Positions 50,265 through 60,892 of a stretch of DNA of 64,000 bases are shown piece after piece. This stretch comes from Cinnamomum chago (Eukaryota; Streptophyta; Magnoliopsida; Laurales; Lauraceae). The notes beneath the pieces are model-generated. The model was given only the letters and a program-made list of their open reading frames with translations. It made no database searches and was not told where the DNA came from. Numbering within the stretch: the first letter of the stretch is position 1; the number at the start of each line of letters is the position of its first letter. The stretch spans positions 12,522,001 to 12,586,000 of the forward strand of contig CP142451.1 in NCBI GenBank assembly GCA_038049695.1, written 5' to 3'. The position numbers and the translations under genes are program-made.

Positions 50265-51799
50265 GGGGATTTGACCTGAAAAATCCCATTAGACTTAGTG
50301 TAAAGCAAAAAGGCCTTAAAATATATGAAATGACTGTAGTAGTCCCGGGAGCCCTTTTCGATTCTTTTTTTTTTTTTTTTTGCCGAGCGGCGATATCCTC
50401 GCTCACCTGTATATACGAGCGGGGATATCCCCGCTCGTTCTTTCTTCTTTTTCACAATTAAGCGGCGATATCCCCGCTCACTCGTTTACTCTTCTTCTTC
50501 CTCCTCCTCCTCCTCCTCCTTCCTCCAACTCCTTCTACCCCTTATATCCAACTTTGATGGCAACGCTCTCGCCGGATCTGAGGTGGTTGCCATAGTAGAC
50601 CTGCTGCAAGGAATCGCCCAGCTCTCTCCAAAACCATGGACCCCTCCAACTTGGAATGAACTGTGCTTGACACTACTGGAATTGATTGAGAATTGCTGAC
50701 TTATGAGATGGAGAGAAGACAGAAGCAGCAACCTGGTCTGAGAAACATGGGGATGAAGAAATCTCAGCGGTGAGCAAGTGTCAATTCTCATAGACATCCC
50801 AAGTGTTTTGTTCGTTCCACCGTGGTGAGCGAGTGTCAGGCACATTTCGGGTGAGAACCCATTTCGATCCACACTTGGCAACAAATATTAGTGATATGCT
50901 CTTTTTATGTAAATTAAACATTAGAGATCTGCTCTCTTACTGTGTTGCCAAGATAACAAAGAGAATCTTAGCACACATGGCAAGTAATTCAAGCCCATCT
51001 TAAAAACAAACATGCAACGAACTAGTTTTTTCAAATCTACAAGGGCCCAAATCAGCATTCAAGTCTATCCAAGTGCATATTACTAGAAACAGAAATCCAC
51101 CTTCTCTATATGTGAATTGGAAAAAACCAAACGTATAGCTATCATAGATTTCCGTCCAAATCACCAAGGCACCTGAATTCCTTGAATTTCTAAGCAATGT
51201 GTTTCTATAAGGACTAAAGTGAAGGGTTGAAGGTGAAAATCCACAAGGAACCATCAAATATTCTACCCATTGATACGAAATCGAATACCCCGAACCATCA
51301 CACTAGTACATAAAAATCCTATAAAAGTGATGGCCCCAGCTGCATCTCCAACTTACGAGGGCCTGTGATCCTTTCTACTGTGCCTTTGAATGCCTCGTGG
51401 AGCTTCTGAGACAGAACCATGGCTTCCGTGGATTGGATCGAACAATAGAATAACACCCTAACCCTAGATTTTTGGAAGATGAGAGAATACAGAAATCCCC
51501 AAATTCCAATTCCTTCTCTCTTTCTCTCTTTTATTGAGAAAGGGCAAGGCAAGGAAGGAGGAGGAGAAGGAAGAGGAAGAAGAAGAGTAAACGAGTGAGC
51601 GGGGATATCGCCGCTTAATTGTGAAAAAGAAGAAAGAACGAGCGGGGATATATACAGGTGAGCAGGGATATCGCCGCTCGGCAAAAAAAAAAAAAAAAAG
51701 AATCGAAAAGGGCTCCCGGGACTACTACAGTCATTTCATATATTTTAAGGCCTTTTTGCTCTACACTAAGTCTAATGGGATTTTTCCGGTCAAATCCCC
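50265..51799. mobile_element. Pack-MULE (Mutator-like) with ~260-bp terminal inverted repeats
   Basis: Starts GGGGATTTGACC and ends GGTCAAATCCCC, flanked by perfect 9-bp duplications TTAATTTTT (50256-50264 and 51800-51808), the Mutator hallmark. The inverted arms run about 50,265-50,530 and 51,545-51,799 with few differences. Each arm holds several copies of a near-palindrome, (C)GAGCGGGGATATCCCCGCTC or AGCGGCGATATCCCCGCT. There is no transposase. The interior carries the first exon of ATG3 on the minus strand and an unidentified coding-like stretch on plus, so it is a gene-capturing element. High arm identity suggests a recent insertion. Confidence 0.9.
51357..51420 (-). pseudogene. ATG3: Captured ATG3 exon 1 fragment
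   Basis: On the minus strand ATG at 51,420 opens MVLSQKLHEAFKGTVERI followed by TGP. As I recall the family, this is the exact N-terminus of plant ATG3, the E2-like enzyme that conjugates ATG8 to phosphatidylethanolamine in autophagy. It is followed by a splice donor (CCCTC|GTAAGT) and sequence that looks like the first ATG3 intron. Upstream sequence includes CTAGGGTTAGGG, a telo-box-like motif common in plant leaders. Nothing of the E2 catalytic domain is present, so no ATG3 enzyme can be made from this copy. Confidence 0.85.
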
Positions 51800-52258
51800 T
51801 TAATTTTTCTACTACGTCATTCGCTTTTTTAACCTCCTTGAAAACACTCTTTCATGGAAGCCCAACATGTTGACCTGAATTTTATTCCTTGAACCAAACA
51901 ATGAAAAAGGCTTTTCAAGAAAAAAAATATCTTCTTTTCATTTCTATTCATTCACGCATAAAGGAGTGACACCTTGAGAGGCATAATCCCCATAAATTCA
52001 AGAAAGAACGTACTTTTCTCAGTTTGACCTTCTCATTGCTGAACAGTATCTCCATATTGGAGTCAAGATCCAATGTCATTCATTCCCTTTAAAGTTGAAT
52101 GTTGGCTGAAAAAAAAAATCCTCAATTCTAGTTTTTGGAGAAGTCGTATAAGCTTTTTGGGCCCATTTGTGGATATGTCATTTAAAAAACACACAATATG
52201 TCTTTTCAATAAAACATATCTCTTGGGCTTATTTGTGTGGATGTAACACAATTCAAAG

Positions 52259-53425
52259 CATGGTTTAAAATTTCGATCTCAACTACGGTATCGGCAGGGC
52301 CAAAAAACCGATATGATATCTGCATCGGTCACAAATATCGATCCGTCGCGGTCATCGCATTGTGAATTTTTTTTAATAAAAAAAAATTCGCAAAAAAATC
52401 CAAAAAATCCAAAATATTAGAAAATATTATAAAACAATATTTTGTCCATTAACAACAATAATAAATCAAAATCTCGGTCACCTTAAGTTATGAGTTATGT
52501 CTATGTCGGAGTTCACTTTCTTCTCCAACATTTCATATAATGCAACCATTATTGATGCTTATGATCAATTTATTGGTATAAAATATAAGAAAATAAAGAT
52601 AACATAACAATAAACCTTTGGTAGATCTAAATCATGTTTATGACTATGAGTAAATGTAGATCTATCATCTACACACTATTAATAAGCCTTTGGTATCACA
52701 AATATTATAACAAGTAACAATAATTCTTTTTACAAAAAAATAAAGATTTATTAAAACCATTTTCAAAACTCTAAATATATAGATCTAGCATAAAAGTATG
52801 TAGATCAATCATTTACACACCATACAATGATCATAAATCATTAAAAGAACATATTTATGATGAAATCCCAAAAAAATGATATATTATAATTCAAATATTA
52901 AAAAAATTGAAAAAAATAGAATTTTTTTTTCAAAATCATGTGTATGAGTAGATCTAGCATGAAAGTATGTAGATTTAACTTCTAAATGAAAAACACAACA
53001 CAAGTGACAAACCCAATAATTTCTATGCTTTAACTAAAAATAAAAAATAAAAATACATAATAAAATGGTTTAAGTTGATTTTCTTTTACCTTAAATAATA
53101 TTTTCTTCAAGAAATAAATGTGGGATTTAAAAATATGCAAGAGGGATGAGTGATAGAGTATGGTTACTGCTATAGGTAGAAAGGAGATAAGAAGAGAGGA
53201 GAAGAAGATGAAGATGGGAAAAAAAATAAAAAAATTTGGGTTTTATCACCTTTTATGAGATCTCGGCTGATATTTTAAAAATATTGGTCGAGATCTCGGA
53301 AAAATTGAGATGAAGTTCATCTCGGCGGATATAGGCTGATATTTTGGTGATATATGGCCCAAAGATACCGATATCGATATGTCATGGCCATATTGGATCG
53401 GTATCAACCGATTTTTAAAATCATG
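52259..53425 (-). mobile_element. Non-autonomous hAT element (family A)
   Basis: Ends CATGGTTTAAAATTTCG and, reverse-complemented, CATGATTTTAAAAATCGG; perfect 8-bp duplications ATTCAAAG at 52251-52258 and 53426-53433. Both ends are rich in GATATCGG/CGATATCG/CGAGATCTC motifs. Its minus strand matches the first part of the element at 61,562 on plus: GAGGAGAAGAAGATGAAGAT near 53,200 against its reverse complement near 61,750, and the AGATCTATCATCTACACAC tract near 52,650. It therefore keeps the leader and intron of family A without a transposase. Confidence 0.88.
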
Positions 53426-53636
53426 ATTCAAAGGGATGCCTTCCAACTTTATAAATTAATGTTATTTTAAAGTTTTTATATAGTATTAAAAATGAGTAGA
53501 AATGCATATAGAGGTGAAAATCTGGACGGGCGGCCCAAGCCTAGCACGAGCCCGGCACGAAAAAATTGTGCTTGGGCACGTTGACTTGGTCAACGGGCCG
53601 GCCAAGCACGGCCCCAACGGCTTTTTTTTTTTAAAA

Positions 53637-53850
53637 TCCCCCCCCCCCCCCCCCCCCCCCCCCCCTCTAAAAAAAAATGACAAAAGTGGTTTTTTTTTAC
53701 ATTTTTAACCCCCCCCCCCCAGCTATAAATGGTCAAATGGGGGGGGGGGGGGGGGGGTATTAGTGTCTTTTGATAATTTTTTACCATTATAACCCCCCAA
53801 CTGCTATAAAACGGTCATATGAGGGGGTATTTTATGTCATTTTATCACTT
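53637..53850. repeat. Poly-C/poly-G tracts in the hAT leader
   Basis: Runs of about 28 C, 13 C and 20 G lie within 120 bp. A related weaker unit follows (AACCCCCCAACTGCTATAAA ... GAGGGGGTATT), so a ~110-bp block built as C-run, GCTATAAA, GGTCA, G-run occurs twice. The C and G runs are complementary and could pair. Confidence 0.8.
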
Positions 53851-54239
53851 AGAAATTCTATAAATAGCCCTCATTCCTCTCATTTCTCTACACTCATCTA
53901 CTCTCTCATTTCTCACACTCCCTCTAAAGTTCTAAGGCTTTAAGTTCTCTTAAATCTCATTCTAAAGTCTAATTAAGCTCTCTATACAAAGTTTTCAAAG
54001 AAGTGAAAAGTGAGGATGACTTTTCTAAAGTGGAGGATTCAATTAAGAAGAACTTCTTCATTAGCTCTCCCTCTCTCATAAAGGTATTTATTATATTTAA
54101 TTTTGAGTTTTATTTAGTAGTAATATACATAGTAATATTATATATTAAGTCTCATCTTCTCCCCTTTCTTATATAAATTATCACAAAAAACACATTATAT
54201 ATAATTATTTATTAAAAAAAATATCTTTTATTTAGAAAA

Positions 54240-56345
54240 ATGGTTGGACCATCACAACCTTTCAACCTTGACTTCTCTCTAAATGAGGAAGATCCTGGAT
54301 TTATTCATTTAGATCAAACTCAGGGCATAGAAGTAAATAGTAATAGTCCCCAAAATCCTACATTTTCGATTTCTACAACTAAAAAGAAGAGAAAATCAAG
54401 ATTGACTTCTCATGTATGGACTTATTTTGTTAAAGTTACTGTCACAAGTCCCATGGGAGGAACAGAGGAAAAGGCACAATGTAATTGTTGCAAATATCTC
54501 CTTAGTGCCAAATCATCAAGCGGCACTGGCCACCTTAGTAGATACATGAAAAAGTGTATGTTCAAACACACTAATACCGCTAACGATGGGGAAATAGGTG
54601 GGAACCGTGGGATGGTTCAAACACAACTTTCGTAAACAGATTCATCTGGCGGTTTAAGAATTTTCAATTATGACCCTACTAATGCTAGATATCAACTTAT
54701 TAAGTATATAATTTGTCGCCAATATCCATTTATACTTTCCGAAGACCGATGTTTTGAAAGATTTTTTAGGTCTGTCTTTGTTCCTTCATGGCAGAAAATA
54801 TCTAGAGTTATTGCTAAAAGTGATGCAATAAAAACTTTTTTGAAAGAAAAAGAGAATTTAAAAAATATTTTTGAAGATTTACCTGGAAAAGTGGTTTTAA
54901 TTTCAGATTTATGGATCTCTAAACAAAATGTGGGGTACATTGCAATCACATCACATTATATTTGATCATAATGATTGGGTGATGCAGAAAAGAATTATTT
55001 CATTTTCTATGCTAGAATTTTCACACACTGGTGCTAGGATAGGGTCCACCATCCTTGAAAAACTTAGAGAATATAAAATTGAAAATAAAATAATTTCTAT
55101 AACTTTAGATAATGCAAGCACTAACAATGTCGCAGTAGATTTACTAAAACATTCGATTCAACTTGATTTAAATGGAGATCTATTTCACAATAGATGTGCA
55201 TGCCACGTCATAAATCTTAACGTACAAGTAGGGGTGAAATTAATTAGAGATGATTTAGATATTATTAAATGGATTGTAGGATACATTTTTTGTTCTCCCT
55301 TGCGAAAACAATGGTGGAGGGACATATGTGTAAATTTGAATCAAATACCAAAGAAAATATCATATGATGTAAAGCATAGATGAAATTTTACCTATAAAAT
55401 GTTAAAAGAATCATGTGCCTATAAAATGACACTAAATCAATATTGTCAACTTTATTTGGAGCATGAAAATATTTTTATAAGTGATGATAAATGGACCCTT
55501 CTTGAGATAATAAGAGATTTTTTAGAAGTTTTTCATGATGCAACATTGTTTTTTTCCGGGGTATATTATCCCACATCAAATCAAGCTTTAACCCATTTTT
55601 ATGAAATAAGTCTTACTTTTAAAAAGTATAGAGATTCCCAATTTTTCAACTCATGTGTGCACAAATGAAGGCAAAGTTTTCATCATATTGGAGAATAACT
55701 CCTTTAACATTTTGTATAGTTGTTGCATTAGACCCTAGATTGAAATTACAAGGTGTAGAAACCCTTCTTGATGAAATAAACTCTAATATGAATACAACTA
55801 ATATAAATAACATGACAACAATTAGGACACAATTAGAAACACTTTATTTGGATTATGCTACCCGATTAGGTAGATCCATAACACCCACGGTCCTAACAGG
55901 CCCTCCCCAAGTACATAAAGGAAAAAAGAAGGCTATTTGGAGTATTATGAAGAAATCTCATGGAAGTGACTCCTCTTCTTCCAGAGGATCTTACAACCTT
56001 AATGAATTAACAATGTACTTGGGGAGTGATCCTGTTGAAATCTCAGATGAAGAAGAAGATGATTTTGATATTTTGGCATGGTGGAAATCATTTGAAATTA
56101 AGTTTCTCGTGCTTTCCGCCATAGCCCGTGATATACTAACAATACCAGCGTCTACAGTTGCATCAAAGCAAGCATTTAGTGCAAATGAGCGCCTTATTGA
56201 CCCCAGGAGGACTGTGCTTACAGAAGAAACCGTTGAGACCTGCATGTGTTTACGGGATTGGTATCAAGCACATGATAGGGAACAACACCTCGATAATGAT
56301 GAGATCGAGATAGAAGAAGAGCTATCAGAGTTACATATATCATAG
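54240..56345 (+). pseudogene. hAT transposase with BED zinc finger, interrupted
   Basis: From ATG 54240 the product begins MVGPSQPFNLDFSLNEED. The N-terminal part has a BED-type finger (SHVWTYFVKV, CNCCKYLLSAKSSSGTGHLS, with MKKC where the last His is expected). The central part has ISDLWISKQNVGY and, further on, SITLDNASTNN and NRCACHVINL, the RNase-H-like catalytic core of hAT transposases. The C-terminus has ILAWWK, TIPASTVASKQAFSANERLI and RRTVLTEETVE, the dimerisation domain. Two in-frame stops (near 54,633 and 55,381) and two frame changes (near 54,960 and 55,660) break it. Length across the region suits a RICESLEEPER-like transposase of about 680-700 residues. Confidence 0.92.
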
Positions 56346-56359
56346 TATAATTTTTTTTA

Positions 56360-56549
56360 GAATGTATAATAGGCTTTCAACTTGTAATTTATTTTTTAGA
56401 ATGTATCATAGGTTTTTAAAGTTGTAATTTATTTTTTAGAATGTATCATAGGTTTTTAAAGTTGTAATTTATTTTTTAGAATGTATCATAGGTTTCTAAA
56501 GTTGTAATTTATTTTTTAGAATGTATCGTAGGTTTTTAAAGTTGTAATT
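56360..56549. repeat. 40-bp tandem repeat in the 3' part of the hAT
   Basis: A 40-bp unit starting TTGTAATTTATTTTTTAGAA is repeated about four and a half times (56,382, 56,422, 56,462, 56,502), right after the transposase stop. Confidence 0.92.
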
Positions 56550-56962
56550 CTTTTTTCATTTATCAGAAAATTTGAATTTCATTATATATATTGATCCAAG
56601 TTCAAACTTGTAATTTTTTTTGAACTTTTGTAACTTAAATTTCAAGGAAATACAATTTATTTGATGTATTTTTTCAAAACATCATTAGTGTTATTCTACT
56701 TGTTATTTCTCTTAATTTCTTTATTTTAATGAAATTGGTCCAAGACCAAGAGTGAAGAGTCTAAGTCTCTAAGACTTAAAGAACTTATAAAAAAAAAAAA
56801 AAAGGGGGAGAGGGGGATATGTTGGCCGCCCACGGGCTGCACTGCCCAGGCCCGGCCTAGCACGGCACGACCAGAGCCGTGCCCTGGGCCGTGCTGGGTT
56901 GACCCCAGAGGCCCTAGGCCAGGCACGGCACGGCCCGCATAATTTTCACCTCTAAATGCATA

Positions 56963-57784
56963 CGATTTCTTTGTTTTTAAAATGAAATGTGTATGCTGAT
57001 GTAGATTTAGTGAAGAAGGGTTAGATTTTCATAATTTTTTTGTTGATTTGAGTTTTTTAATTATCTTGTTATATAAATATTTATATGAAAAGGATATTAG
57101 TTTTAATATATTATTGATGGCACGAGACTTAACCTGTGGGAGTGGGACATGGTAGTAGCATTTACACTAATAAGCACTGGAACTTCGTGAAAATTTCCAT
57201 TAGCATGTGGAAGAGGCACATCCCACCAAAGACTAAACCGCGGGAAAATCCCAACGAGACGTATTAGGCACGTGATGATCCGGCAATATACGGTTTGGAC
57301 GGTAGAGAGTGACAGATAGACAGTCAAAAGGGACCCACATGTCGACCTGGGTCCCACTCAAAGACATATGGCTCACGTGTTGCACTTGCACGCCCGCCTC
57401 CATCGTATCGAGGCAGCTTCCTACGGTGAATGGACGGCCCAGACTTGTTCTCCTCCGATATAAAAAAACAAAGGCTGCTATTTTTCCGTCTTCTTCATCA
57501 GCTCTGCAAACCCCAAAATTTCTAGGGTTTATTGTAAGTGAATGTTCTTGTGAATCTCTTAAAAAAATGTCTGAATCAAAATCCCTCTCTGGGTTTCATA
57601 GATTGAACCGATTCTCAAAAACCCATTTGGGGTTTTGTGAATCTGATGACGTTAAGGCAGCTGATTTCAGAATGGGGTTTTGACGATCTGGTTTTCTTTC
57701 GTAAAATCCCTCCTTGTAGGGTTTAAGGATTACGGCTTTTGGATCTTCTTTTGGTGAAGTTGGGATTCAGATTTCCATCTGGAA
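56963..57784 (+). promoter_or_regulatory. TPR gene promoter and leader with TATA box and uORF
   Basis: GATATAAAAAAAC at 57,457 is a likely TATA box, placing transcription start near 57,490. The leader has a telo-box-like CTAGGGTTTATT at 57,522. A three-codon uORF (57,542) and a 38-codon uORF (57,567-57,683, MSESKSLSGFHRLNRF...) lie upstream of the main ATG at 57,785. A leader containing these uORFs should lower or condition translation of the main frame. The position of the transcription start is inferred. Confidence 0.55.
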
Positions 57785-59341
57785 ATGCTACTTCGAAGCT
57801 CTTCGACTCCGATCCTGAACGGATGGAGTCCTCTCTCAAGGGACTCTTCTCCAGAACCTGATATCATTCTTCCATTGCAGAGAAATCGATCAGTAACCCA
57901 TCTCTTCCCTTTCATGTCTCTCACAGCGTCGCTTAATTCTCCATCTTCCAGCGAAGAGTCTTCTTGGGTTTCGTCTAGAAAGCTTCCTAAAGCTTTATCT
58001 GAGTCCGATCTTCGTGATTTTTCAGTACAGAAGCGGAAGCCTCTCGCTCAAAGCTCTAAAGGGCTATCTTCGATATCGGTCGAAGAAGAGGGAGAAGAAG
58101 GAGAAGAAGGAGAAGAAGAGAGGGTCATTGGGTCGATTTCGTCTTCGCTTCTTTTTTCGAGTTCTGGCTTGGATGAATCCATGGAGAATGCAGAAGGCTG
58201 CTCTGTCCTAATGGGTTTAGGAATGAATGAAAAATCGTCTGGGTCTCTGTTTTTGGATGAGGGGTTTGGCTCTGTTGGTGGGCGTGGTGGGATTTGTGGG
58301 GGAAGAGGAAGGGGAGGAGGCTCTGGTGGTGGAGATGGGGATGGTGGGTCTGAATTTTCCGATTCGAATCGTGGAAACAATAGCACGGATGCTTATTACC
58401 AAAAGATGATTGAGGCAGATCCTGGAAATGCGCTTCTTCTTTCGAATTATTCCATCTTCTTGAAAGAGGTAGGCAGAAAGACATCAATCCAGTTTGCATT
58501 TCAGTGAAAAACCACTACTTTGGATTTAAATCTTGTTTGTTTCTGAAGAAAATTTCATTTTTTTTTCTCTCCTATCTTGGAACTTGGAAGGAAAACTCAA
58601 ATCTTTTCTGCTATTTTTATGGGCTAATAGGTTCGAGGAGATCTTTCTAAAGCGGAAGAGTACTGTGGTCGTGCAGTTTTGGCGAATCCAGGAGATGGGA
58701 ATGTTCTGTCTCTCTATGCTGATTTGATATGGCAGACGCAGAAGGATGCGGAGAGGGCAGAGAGCTATTTCGATCAAGCTATCAAAGCTGCCCCGGATGA
58801 CTGGTAGGAAAGCTCTCTCCTTTGGAGAATGTCATTTCTAATGGACTTTTTAGTTGAGGCTAGTAGTGATTTGTTTTTGAAATTGGTTTTTGGGTTCTCT
58901 CTTAAAATTTACAGGAACTTTGAATGCATGGTTAGTTTTTAATTGGGGTTTTCTGGGTTCTGTTCTGTTCTAGGATTACTCATTGTCATTAAATTTATTA
59001 CTATGAAACATGGAATGATCGAATTCTGTAGATGGGTTTTTTAATAGAGTGGCAATTTTTATTATTTTTAAATTTCATAGTATGAAACTCTCCATGCAAC
59101 TCCAATTAAACTAAGATTGCTTATCTTGGGATTTTGATCTGCTTTCCAGATTACTTGGCCTTTTGGGTTCTCAGGTGACCAGATTCTGATATCCGTTTTC
59201 TCCCTTTGCAGTTATGTAATGGCTTCATACGCTCGATTCCTGTGGGATGCTGAAGAAGAAGAGGAGGAGGAGGTATCAAACACAACGCCTTTCTTCACAG
59301 GAACAGCTCCTCCTTATTTACCCATAACTGCTGCTTCGTGA
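57785..59341 (+). CDS. TPR-like superfamily protein
   Basis: Exons 57785-58468, 58631-58803 and 59212-59341, all GT-AG, give 328 residues with stop TGA. The N-terminal ~130 residues are Ser-rich and disordered-looking ([20 protein letters not shown]) with an acidic run ([13 protein letters not shown]). A Gly-rich stretch follows (about residues 158-185), then tetratricopeptide-type helices: [53 protein letters not shown] and [21 protein letters not shown]. This is the layout of the plant TPR-like family I recall as including At1g80130, At4g17940 and At5g20190. TPR units usually bind partner proteins; no enzyme motif is seen and the cellular role is not established. ATG 57785 opens the frame carrying the conserved N-terminal motif. 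Confidence 0.88.
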
Positions 59342-59945
59342 GACTGACAATCTGTGTCTCCATATCCACAGTAACATTGGAAAAAAAATATCTGGGATGG
59401 TCTCTTTCTCTATATCCACAGTAACATTGAAAAAAATATCTGGGATGGTGGTGGAGGTTGCTGTTTCCGTTGCTATGGGTCTTGGGGATCTTGGGTGTGA
59501 TTGTTGTAGATTTTTGTTATAGTTGTGAGGTGGGTTTTTTTTTTTGGAGAGGATGTAAATAAGATTTGACTTTTGTATAGTTGTATGATGTGAAATAAGA
59601 TGTTCTTTGTGGGAAAAGAGAGAGGCATTCTCTTTCGATCATGACGTGTGGGGTTCATTGCTTTGATTTTTCTCAAGTCTGTTGGAGACTTGGAGTAGAA
59701 CCCAAGGAGGTATCCATAACTGTTGAAGATTTTTTTTTTATTCTTTCCACAGGATGAATGATTGAGGGAGATTATTTCATTTGGAAAGGGGTATAGAAAC
59801 CCTCAATGATCAACTAGAAATATAGTCATTATATGAAATTTCGCCCAAATCAGGATGATAACCACAACTGAATTGAGTACATCTTTAGCAAATGATATCT
59901 GCGAAAATGAAATAAGTTTGATTGTTGAGGAAAATTAACCGTTTA
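59342..59945 (+). other. TPR gene 3' UTR and downstream
   Basis: A 33-bp stretch (CTATATCCACAGTAACATTG with flanks) occurs twice near 59,360 and 59,411, a local tandem duplication in the presumed 3' UTR. No other gene is seen. Confidence 0.5.
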
Positions 59946-60892
59946 TTGCCGTTGCACGAAATAATGTAAAGTATTTTCTGTTGTACAAATGTGATCCATT
60001 AGGTGTGGTTTCATTTTTTTTTTTTTACACTTTAGAATCAGCAACGCTAGCATTGTTCAAATTAAAATGAAGCGACACTAGCTTCGCTCTTCGTAAATCC
60101 CACAAAGCCCTAATTACCCTCATTTGCTCTCAATTTTTTCAATTTTATGATGATAATGTGGGTATTTGCAGCTGCATGTGACACCGAGAGATAGAGATAG
60201 AGATATTGGTGATTTTGGTTGGTTGTTGCCTCTTTAGTTGATGATAAAGAACACAAGAAAGGCATAGGGTGTGTTGAAACTTGAAGGAACAACTGAGAAA
60301 GGCGTTGAAGCATTATTTTTCTTAGTGCAGGTGAGATAACATTAGTGTCCAAAACTAGAACAGGACATAAGAGCAGATTACCTGAATCTCTTGTTTACGT
60401 TTAGCACAGGCACAGGGTTCTGCACTTTCAACTATCACTTGGGCAGGTTGTGCATTAACTTGCATAGGATTATATGTTGAGCTTCTTTGAGTTTTGTAGA
60501 TAATTAGGTTAGAGAGATAATCTCATGCTTTACTGATGTAGCTAAAATGTAATTTTAATTCTGGGTCGCTCCATTATTCAATCCGAGTCGTTCATATTAC
60601 ATGCATCCTTGTTTACGGGATTTTTCTAATTTTTTCTTTAATTGCAGTGATGTTCTATTGCCTTGTGGTGGAGTAACCGGAAGTATAGAAGAAGGTCTGA
60701 AATGGGATGAGGGAAGACAGATAAGAAAAAGTTGGATTCGAGGCATAATATATATAGCGAAGAGGGACGCTAGCGTCGTTCGTACTTATTTTGGGCAACG
60801 CTATCATCCCTTGTACAAAAAAGGAAAACGTGGCGGGATGAACGGTATCATGCTGCGGGAAGTACTTTTTATTATTTCGTGCAACAGCTAAA
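59946..60892. mobile_element. Unclassified TIR element
   Basis: Left end GTTGCACGAAATAATGTAAAG; right end reverse-complemented GTTGCACGAAATAATAAAAAG. Inside, CGACACTAGCTTCGCTCTTCG (60,073) faces CGAAGAGGGACGCTAGCGTCG (60,760), a second inverted pair. No transposase and no clear target duplication, so the superfamily is open. Element length about 0.95 kb. Confidence 0.6.

Larger units (their letters stand above)
53509..56954 (+). mobile_element. Near-full-length hAT transposon, transposase broken
   Basis: Begins TAGAGGTGAAAAT and ends ATTTTCACCTCTA, a perfect 13-bp TIR; perfect 8-bp duplications AATGCATA at 53501-53508 and 56955-56962. Subterminal regions carry GC-rich CGGCACG/GGCACGG motifs in both orientations, probably transposase-binding sites. 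A TATA box (CTATAAATAG at about 53,859) and a likely leader intron (54,084-54,235) precede the transposase. Sharp TIRs and duplications suggest a fairly young insertion, yet the coding part is interrupted. Confidence 0.93.

Noticed and set aside
50153-50455. 100-codon frame with Lys-rich and RRSAKKKKK text
   Set aside because: It is the MULE inverted repeat and its poly-T/poly-A tract read as protein; the mirrored frame appears in the other arm at 51,621.
56360-56549. Possible CRISPR-like array
   Set aside because: The 40-bp units are directly contiguous without spacers, AT-rich and within a plant transposon; it is a minisatellite.
58048-58499. Long minus-strand open frames overlapping the TPR gene
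   Set aside because: They are antisense shadows of the Gly- and Ser-rich coding exon.
60601-60891. 96-codon open frame on plus
   Set aside because: It lies within the TIR element at 59,946-60,892, shows no family resemblance and overlaps inverted repeat sequence.
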